Notes under the pieces: model-generated
What the model saw: the letters and a program-made list of their open reading frames with translations, nothing else
Told to the model about the DNA's origin: nothing
Databases searched by the model: none
Assembly (NCBI GenBank): GCA_022777455.1
Contig: JALFGI010000081.1
Span: 1-9,994 of the forward strand
Origin: Clostridiales bacterium
GTDB lineage: Bacteria; Bacillota_A; Clostridia; Oscillospirales; Oscillospiraceae
Direction: 5' to 3'
DNA length: 9,994 nucleotides
Program-made: the position numbers and the translations under genes
In this document: in pieces, positions 5,315 to 9,994 of the stretch
How the letters are laid out: every line of letters begins with the position of its first letter
How positions within the stretch are numbered: the stretch's first letter is position 1

Positions 5315-8149
5315 TCACATCTGGCCCTTGAGCAGGTCTTCCATGGCGCGCTCCTTGTGGCGGATGGTATCCGGCCCTTCGTTTTTGTAGTATTCCAGTG
5401 CGTCGGTCTGTGCCTGCCGTGTCAGGTATTGGCTTACCTCGGGGCTTACCTTCTCCACCCTGATGCCAATCTGCTTGAAGCCGGGAATCTTGGCGATGGG
5501 GTCCAGATTCTTCGCATCGGACAGAATGTTGGCGCCGTCGCCAAAGTGGAAGGGCATCCAGGCCACACCGGGCTCCAGCTTATCGGTCACATGGACCTCA
5601 CAGAACACACTGCCTCTGGGGGAGGTGACCTGCACCCAGTCGCCGTCTGTCAGCTTCTTTTCGGCACAGTCGTCGGCGTTGAGCTCGATAAAGTTTCTGG
5701 GTGCGGTATAGTAGACGGCACGGGTGCGCTTGGTCTGGGTACGGGTGTGGTAATGGTAGAGCATACGGCAGCTCATCAGGGTGATGGGATACTCCGGATT
5801 CTGGGTCTCGGGAGAGGGAATCCACTCCATGGGAACCAGCAGACCCACCCCATTGTTGCGGGCAGGGCCGTTGACATGGAGAATGGGGGTGCCGGGGTGG
5901 TCGGCTGTGGGACAGGGCCACTGGCAGCCGGTGCCGCGAATCTTGTCGTAGGTCATACCGTGGTAGGAGGGGGTGACCACACACATTTCGTTGAAAATTT
6001 CCTCAACGCTGTCGTAGTGGGCGGGGTAGCCCAGGCGGGTCATCACCTCGCAGAGAATCTGCCAGTCCTGCTTACACTGGCCCTTGACGGGAACCGCCTG
6101 CCGCAGCAGCTGGACACGGCGCTCGGTGTTGGTAAAGGTGCCGTCCTTCTCCAGGAAGGCGGTGCTGGGCAGCACCACATCCGCAAGGGCCGCGGTTTCG
6201 GTGACAAACAAGTCCTGTACCACCACAAAGGCCTTTTCCAGGGCGTGGGCCACATGGCTGGCATCGGGGTCGGAAACCATGGGATTTTCGCCCATGATGT
6301 ACAGGAACTTCACCTTGTCCTCCAGAATCGCGGGGATGGTCTCGGTGACGGTATAGCCCTTCTGGCTGCTGAGCTTTACACCCCAGGCCTTTTCAAATTT
6401 CTCCTGGACAGCGGGGTTGAATACCTTCTGATAGCCGGGGTAGTCGGTGGGCAGCGCGCCCATATCGCAGGCACCCTGGACATTGTTCTGCCCCCGCAGG
6501 GGGTTCACGCCATTGCCCACACCGCCCAAATTGCCGGTGACCAGGGCCAGATTGCTCAGGCTCTTGACATTGTCGGAGCCGTTCAGGTGCTGAGTGATGC
6601 CCATGGCATAGGCGATATAGGATTTGTGGGTGGAGGCATACATTCTGGCGGCATCAATAATCAGCTGCTTATCCAAGCCGCAGATTTCCGCCACCCGCTC
6701 AGGGGTATAGGACTTGACGCTTTCTTTCAGGGCTTCAATGCCCTCGGTGTGCTTGGCGATGTATTCCTTGTCCTCCAGACCTTCCGCAAAAATCACATGG
6801 AGCATACCGTTGCTCAGGGCCACCGAGGTGCCGGGGTTGATTTGCAGGTAGATGTCGGCAATGTCTGCCAGGGCAATCCGCTTGGGGTCGGCAACAATCA
6901 GCTTCTTGCCGGCCAGCTTGGCCTGCCGCACATACATACCCATGACCGGATGGGTGTCGGTGGTGTTGGAGCCGGTGATGAAAATCACGTCCGCATCCAA
7001 AACCTCCTGAATCCGGTTGGTCATCGCGCCGCTGCCCAGGGTGTTGGCAAGGCCGGAGACGGTGGAGCTGTGGCACAGTCTGGCACAGTGGTCCACATTG
7101 TTGGTGCCCACGGCGGCACGCATGAACTTCTGGAAGATGTAGTTGTCCTCGTTGGTGGCCCGGGCGCTGGAGAAGCCCGCCACTGCATCGGGGCCGTATT
7201 CTGCCTTCACCTGCTGAATTTTTCCGCAAATCAGGTCCAGGGCCTCCTCCCAGGAGGCAGGCTCCAGAACGCCGTTTTTGCGGATTAAGGGGGTGGTGAG
7301 GCGGTCCGGGTGGTTCACATAGTCATAGGCGAACTTTCCCTTGACACAGAGCAGTCCTCCGTTGGAGGGGCCGTTGGCCGGCTTGGCATCCACCACCTTC
7401 CCATTCTTCACGGAGAAGTCAATCTGACAGCCCACGCCGCAGTAGCCACAGGTAGTGCGGACAACCCTGGTTTCCCAAACCCGGAAGTCGTTCTGGGACT
7501 TGGGCATGAGGGCGCCCACCGGGCAGGCGGACACGCAGTTGCCGCAGGAGACGCAGTCAGTGTCGGCTATGGTTTCCCCACCGTTGGGAACGATGTAGAT
7601 AAGGTCGTCCTTGCGTACCATTTTCAGGGCGTTGATGCCCACCAGGTCCCGGCAGGTGCGGACACATTTGCCGCAGCGGATGCACTTATCCATATCCCGC
7701 AGGTAGAAGCGGTTGGAAAGGTCTTTCTCCCGGTGGACAAAGGGTGCCGTGTAGGAAGGGCCGTCCACGCCGTACATCTGGCAGTATTTTTGCAGCTTGC
7801 AGCTTCCCAGCTTGCGGCAGTTGAGGCAGTCCATGGGGTGAATGGACAGCTTGTCCCGGAGAATGGCAATGCGGGCATCCCGGACGGCCTTGGTTTCCGT
7901 CCACACCACCATGCCGTTCTCCGCCTTGGTGCTGCAAGCGGGGACCAGGTAGTCCTGTCCCTCTACCTGGCAGGAGCACATCCAGCACTTGGTATCTTCC
8001 TCACAGCCATCCTCCCGGCGTTCGGGAAGACGTTCGTTGTCATCATGGCAGAAGGTGGGAATGAAGATTCCCACCTTTCTGGCAGCTTGCAGAATCGTGG
8101 CGCCCTCCGGCACTTCCACGAAACGGTTGTTAATCTTAAGCTGGATCAT
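5315..8149 (-). CDS. fdhA: formate dehydrogenase, Mo/W-bis-MGD catalytic subunit with N-terminal Fe-S domain, cysteine form
   Basis: A 944-residue catalytic subunit that interconverts formate and CO2. The N-terminus is a NuoG-like electron-transfer region: [2Fe-2S] domain (Cys 34, 55, 58, 72), His-Cys3 cluster (His104, Cys 108, 111, 117) and two [4Fe-4S] motifs (Cys 156-166 and 199-209). The molybdopterin oxidoreductase part follows, with its own [4Fe-4S] (Cys 234, 237, 241, 268), conserved Lys270, and the active site CARLCH, where Cys359 (TGC at 7075..7073) stands in the selenocysteine position and is followed by His360. The RGQNNVQGACDMG segment supplies the conserved active-site Arg. The C-terminal domain binds the cofactor and ends in a charged tail of about 40 residues. 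ATG 8149 is chosen over the upstream codons because AAGGAG lies ten bases before it. The [2Fe-2S] loop carries an insertion with extra cysteines (Cys49, Cys60). There is no signal peptide, so the enzyme is cytoplasmic. Confidence 0.95.
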   Translation of the reverse strand: MIQLKINNRFVEVPEGATILQAARKVGIFIPTFCHDDNERLPERREDGCEEDTKCWMCSCQVEGQDYLVPACSTKAENGMVVWTETKAVRDARIAILRDKLSIHPMDCLNCRKLGSCKLQKYCQMYGVDGPSYTAPFVHREKDLSNRFYLRDMDKCIRCGKCVRTCRDLVGINALKMVRKDDLIYIVPNGGETIADTDCVSCGNCVSACPVGALMPKSQNDFRVWETRVVRTTCGYCGVGCQIDFSVKNGKVVDAKPANGPSNGGLLCVKGKFAYDYVNHPDRLTTPLIRKNGVLEPASWEEALDLICGKIQQVKAEYGPDAVAGFSSARATNEDNYIFQKFMRAAVGTNNVDHCARLCHSSTVSGLANTLGSGAMTNRIQEVLDADVIFITGSNTTDTHPVMGMYVRQAKLAGKKLIVADPKRIALADIADIYLQINPGTSVALSNGMLHVIFAEGLEDKEYIAKHTEGIEALKESVKSYTPERVAEICGLDKQLIIDAARMYASTHKSYIAYAMGITQHLNGSDNVKSLSNLALVTGNLGGVGNGVNPLRGQNNVQGACDMGALPTDYPGYQKVFNPAVQEKFEKAWGVKLSSQKGYTVTETIPAILEDKVKFLYIMGENPMVSDPDASHVAHALEKAFVVVQDLFVTETAALADVVLPSTAFLEKDGTFTNTERRVQLLRQAVPVKGQCKQDWQILCEVMTRLGYPAHYDSVEEIFNEMCVVTPSYHGMTYDKIRGTGCQWPCPTADHPGTPILHVNGPARNNGVGLLVPMEWIPSPETQNPEYPITLMSCRMLYHYHTRTQTKRTRAVYYTAPRNFIELNADDCAEKKLTDGDWVQVTSPRGSVFCEVHVTDKLEPGVAWMPFHFGDGANILSDAKNLDPIAKIPGFKQIGIRVEKVSPEVSQYLTRQAQTDALEYYKNEGPDTIRHKERAMEDLLKGQM

Positions 8150-8183
8150 GGTATGTAATCTCCTTCTTTGCTTCACTGTACAA

Positions 8184-8204
8184 AGCACAGGTAAAAACCG
8201 TGCT
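8184..8204 (-). other. small hairpin in the fdhA leader
   Basis: In the leader RNA AGCACGG pairs with a CTGTGCT-type segment (7 bp, one G-U) around a T-rich loop. It lies between the promoter and the ribosome binding site of the formate dehydrogenase gene. It is too small to assign to a known riboswitch. Confidence 0.3.
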
Positions 8205-8229
8205 GCTTTTCCGAAATGCTATCACTGTT

Positions 8230-8258
8230 ATTGTAACATTGTCCTTGGGGGATTGCAA
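8230..8258 (-). promoter_or_regulatory. sigma-70-type promoter of the fdhA-hydA-ferredoxin operon
   Basis: On the minus strand TTGCAA (8258..8253) and TACAAT (8235..8230) are separated by exactly 17 bases. The predicted start near 8223 gives a leader of about 75 bases. This 180-base gap between fdhA and mogA contains no other gene. No clear terminator follows mogA, so read-through from the mog/moaC genes could add to expression. Confidence 0.75.
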
Positions 8259-8329
8259 TGGATTTTTTCCCAAAAGCCGTCTGCGGATTTCTGTCGAACC
8301 TGCCGTATACTCCCGGGAAAAGAGGGAAG

Positions 8330-8827
8330 CTATCCGTTCCCACAGTCTGCGCTGCCTTCGCTGTAGAGCATATCCAGCCCATGGGCCACGGGGTCGATGA
8401 CCGCCAGAAGGTTTTCGGCAGAGGCCTTCTTGCTTCCGGGCAGGTTGATAATCAGGCTGCGTCTGCGAATGCCCGCCGCGCTGCGGGACAGGCAGCCCTT
8501 GGGGGTAATCTTCATGGACTCCGCCCGCATCGCCTCCGGGATGCCGGGGGTCAGCCGCTCCACCACCGCTAACGTGGCCTCCGGGGTGATGTCCCGGGGA
8601 GAGAAGCCGGTGCCACCGGTGGTCAGCACCAGGGCAATGCCCAGGTCATCGGCACACTTGCAAAGCTCCCCTTTGATGCTTTCCGGTTCGTCCGGAACCA
8701 TTGCGGTGTACGTTACGTCAAACCCCTTTTCCGTCAGAATCCGGCACAGGTTGGGGCCGCTGGTATCCTCCCGCTCGCCCCGGTAGCCCTTGTCACTGAC
8801 GGTAATCACCGCTGCTGTATAGCGCAT
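8330..8827 (-). CDS. mogA: MogA/MoaB-family molybdopterin adenylyltransferase
   Basis: The enzyme activates molybdopterin with ATP to the adenylated form that MoeA uses for metal insertion. The 165-residue protein has VITVSDKGYRGEREDTSGP at the N-terminus, TTGGTGFSPRDITPEAT (the MPT-binding signature) in the middle and INLPGSKKASAEN near the C-terminus, all typical of the family and its length. The start at 8827 has GGAGG eight bases upstream, inside the last codons of moaC, and the two genes are only three bases apart, so they are co-transcribed. Whether it is MogA or MoaB by subfamily cannot be settled by eye. No moeA is present in the window. Confidence 0.93.
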   Translation of the reverse strand: MRYTAAVITVSDKGYRGEREDTSGPNLCRILTEKGFDVTYTAMVPDEPESIKGELCKCADDLGIALVLTTGGTGFSPRDITPEATLAVVERLTPGIPEAMRAESMKITPKGCLSRSAAGIRRRSLIINLPGSKKASAENLLAVIDPVAHGLDMLYSEGSADCGNG

Positions 8828-8830
8828 TTT

Positions 8831-9309
8831 TCATTCCTCCCGAAAATAATCTCCGTGGACACCGCCGGTTTTGGAAAGCAGGCGGATGTCCGTAATCACC
8901 ATGTCCTTCTGTACGGCCTTGCACATATCGTACACCGTCAGTGCGGCGATGGATACGGCGGTAAGGGCTTCCATTTCCACGCCGGTTCTGCCGTCGCAGG
9001 AGACCGTAGCCCGGATTTCCACGCTCTTTCTGGCTTCATCCAGAGACAGCTCCAGATTGATGCCGTCCATCAGGATGGGGTGGCACATGGGGATGATGTC
9101 CGGGGTGCGTTTTGCCCCCATGACCCCCGCAATCTGAGCGACGGTGAGCACATCTCCCTTTTTCATGCCGCCGCTTTGAATCAGCCCAAAGGTATGGGCA
9201 TTTACAAGCACACGTCCGGCGGCAACGGCAATGCGCTGAGAAATGGGTTTTCCCCCACGTCCACCATCTTTGCCCGGCCTTGCTCATTAAAATGGGTAAA
9301 ATCCGACAT
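8831..9309 (-). pseudogene. moaC: MoaC, cyclic pyranopterin monophosphate synthase, with a one-base frameshift
   Basis: MoaC converts the MoaA product into cPMP. Two frames together give a full-length, family-sized protein of about 159 residues: SDFTHFNEQGRAKMVDVGE from ATG 9309 (GGAGG six bases upstream), then, shifted by one base, PISQRIAVAAGRVLVNAHTF onwards. The second part is intact, with KRTPDIIPMCHP, TGVEMEALTAVS, YDMCKAVQKDM and a C-terminal GGVHGDYF. The shift falls at the run TTTT (9248-9251, plus strand); one extra base there would restore the expected Glu-Lys-Pro. It may be a real mutation or a homopolymer sequencing error. Alone, the downstream frame (from 9211) lacks about 33 N-terminal residues. 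The start is two bases after the moaA stop. Confidence 0.9.
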
Positions 9310-9311
9310 AA

Positions 9312-9600
9312 TCAGCCTCCAATTTGATTCATGTTTCGCCCCACCTGGAAGCGATGAACGGCATCCAGATTCCCATGCCACGCAGGCTTGTTCCAGATGG
9401 CCTTTTCCAATTGACCGCGCATACCCGCAAAGTCCAGCCCCTTCAGGGCGTACTCCACATTGGAGTGGAGGCAGGGTTTTACCTTGCCGTCCGCCGTCAG
9501 GCGAATACGGTTGCAATCCCCGCAGAAATGGGCGTTCACCGGACTGATAAGCCCGATATTGCCCAAAGCCCCCGGCAGGCGGTAGAGCTTCGGTGCTGTT
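9312..9600 (-). pseudogene. moaA: MoaA (GTP 3',8-cyclase), 3' fragment only
   Basis: About the last 95 residues of MoaA remain: LYRLPGALGNIGLISPV, then the C-terminal [4Fe-4S] motif CGDCNRIRLTADGKVKPC (Cys-x2-Cys-x13-Cys) and the essential Gly-Gly tail (NMNQIGG). A complete MoaA has about 320-330 residues and an N-terminal radical-SAM CxxxCxxC, which is absent. Upstream of about 9600 the sequence turns into a transposase relic, so the 5' two-thirds was lost or displaced by insertion. The fragment cannot be an active cyclase by itself. Confidence 0.9.
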
Positions 9601-9895
9601 GACAAATACCCCCAAGTGGAATAACCCTTGAAAAATCACACCCAAACAACGAAAAAAGACCGCATTTGCGGCCTTTACCAGTCGTATCAGGTTCATAGCG
9701 CAGGCAGACAAGAGGCATTGTTCGGTTACGCGTTCAATGCCTCGTTTGTATGTCCGCCGCAGATTGTGCTCTGCCTTCTGGTGGGAGAAATTACCTTCGC
9801 ACCAGATCTTCCGCAACCTCAGTGCGGCAAAGTATTCCGGCGCATTCCGGTTGCATCCTTTCTTTTCGAGTCTGTTTCGGTGGCTCGATCACCTT
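9600..9895 (-). mobile_element. insertion sequence remnant: C-terminal end of a DDE transposase
   Basis: On the minus strand, after an in-frame TGA at about 9895, the frame reads APEYFAALRLRKIWCEGNF, then SHQKAEHNLRRTYKRG and VTEQCLLSACAMNLIRLVKA. The CEG-x-F...K-x-x-HNL-x-R pattern containing the last catalytic Glu, and the CLLSA-x-x-NL ending, resemble IS1182-like DDE transposases. Only the last 60-70 residues are present and no stop occurs where one is expected, so it is a truncated copy. Its downstream edge at about 9600 is where moaA homology begins; the sequence TTGACAAATACCCCCAAG (9600-9617) may be the element end. Confidence 0.75.
9655..9676 (-). terminator. intrinsic terminator inside the insertion remnant
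   Basis: On the minus strand AAAGGCCGC and GCGGTCTTT form a 9-bp stem (one G-U) with an AAAT loop, followed by TTTTTT. It would end transcription of the transposase and also block transcription entering the moaA fragment from upstream. Confidence 0.7.
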
Positions 9896-9902
9896 GAGAT
9901 GA

Positions 9903-9926
9903 TTTGTTTTTCTGCAGAAAAACAAA
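9903..9926. repeat. 24-base perfect palindrome centred on CTGCAG
   Basis: TTTGTTTTTCTG is followed directly by its exact reverse complement. It directly abuts the T-run of the neighbouring terminator, so part of it may simply extend that structure; an operator role is also possible. Confidence 0.5.
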
Positions 9927-9927
9927 A

Positions 9928-9974
9928 AGAGCGGTTACCAACCACCGAAAAACTCCGGAAGTTCATAACCGCTC
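9928..9974 (-). terminator. intrinsic terminator of an upstream minus-strand unit
   Basis: Reading leftwards, AGAGCGGTTA (9974..9965) pairs with TAACCGCTCT (9937..9928), 10 bp, around a 27-base loop that can fold further, followed by TTTTTGTTTTT. It probably ends a gene beyond the right edge. No gene is seen between about 9896 and 9994. Confidence 0.7.
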
Positions 9975-9994
9975 TATGTATGTGTTCACAACCT

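Noticed and set aside
7060..7090. Selenocysteine in the formate dehydrogenase
   Set aside because: The codon at the Sec position is TGC (7075..7073), so the enzyme is a cysteine form; no in-frame TGA and no need for a SECIS element.
3330..8158. Very long open frames on the plus strand (686, 643 and 282 residues) opposite the hydrogenase and formate dehydrogenase
   Set aside because: They lie antisense to genes with complete catalytic motifs, show no recognisable domains, and are explained by GC-rich codon use leaving few stops on the other strand.
8150..8229. Moco or tungsten-cofactor riboswitch ahead of fdhA
   Set aside because: The predicted leader is only about 75 bases with one short hairpin, too small for the Moco RNA motif. 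The true 5' end of the moa operon is missing from the window.
9202..9816. A 204-residue minus-strand frame spanning transposase relic, moaA and the start of moaC
   Set aside because: It is a chance fusion: its first part is transposase, the middle is out of frame with moaA, and the end is the true moaC N-terminus before the frameshift.

Overview
The window looks like a chromosomal segment of a strict anaerobe of the Clostridia, probably Oscillospirales/Ruminococcaceae-like. This rests on GC-rich coding, strong AGGAGG ribosome binding sites, an [FeFe]-hydrogenase of the clostridial type, a soluble Fe-S-rich formate dehydrogenase and a divergent firmicute-type MoaE. The genus cannot be named from the sequence. 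The theme is formate/H2 metabolism plus synthesis of the molybdenum (or tungsten) cofactor that the formate dehydrogenase needs.

Layout. 1-430: the edge of an unknown minus-strand reading frame, a perfect 14-bp hairpin, an atypical tRNA-Ala(GGC)-like sequence and a 17-bp terminator-type hairpin. 429-1114: a decayed tyrosine recombinase (in-frame amber stop, no N-terminus) abutting a relic of a DDE transposase. 1146-1839 (+): a promoter, an 83-residue protein ending in Gly-Gly, and a MoaE-like molybdopterin synthase subunit. 1909-2529 (-): mobA. 2574-3314 (+): fdhD, ended by a hairpin that contains its stop codon. 3342-8149 (-): a three-gene operon with its own promoter, formate dehydrogenase, [FeFe]-hydrogenase and a small 2[4Fe-4S] ferredoxin. 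8330-9600 (-): mogA/moaB, moaC with a one-base frameshift, and the 3' third of moaA. 9600-9994: a transposase C-terminal relic that replaces the 5' part of moaA, then a terminator and a palindrome.

How it fits together. MoaA and MoaC make cPMP, MoaE (with a MoaD-type sulfur carrier) makes molybdopterin, MogA adenylates it, MobA makes the guanine dinucleotide form, and FdhD prepares the cofactor for formate dehydrogenase. The dehydrogenase is a cysteine (not selenocysteine) enzyme. With no NAD-binding diaphorase subunit next to it and a complete hydrogenase directly downstream, the operon suggests a soluble formate:H2 (or CO2:H2) enzyme with ferredoxin as electron carrier. Both visible early-pathway genes, moaA and moaC, are damaged here, so either intact copies lie elsewhere, the moaC lesion is a sequencing error, or the pathway is decaying. 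No canonical moaD is visible; the Gly-Gly-ending small protein before moaE is the most interesting candidate for that role.
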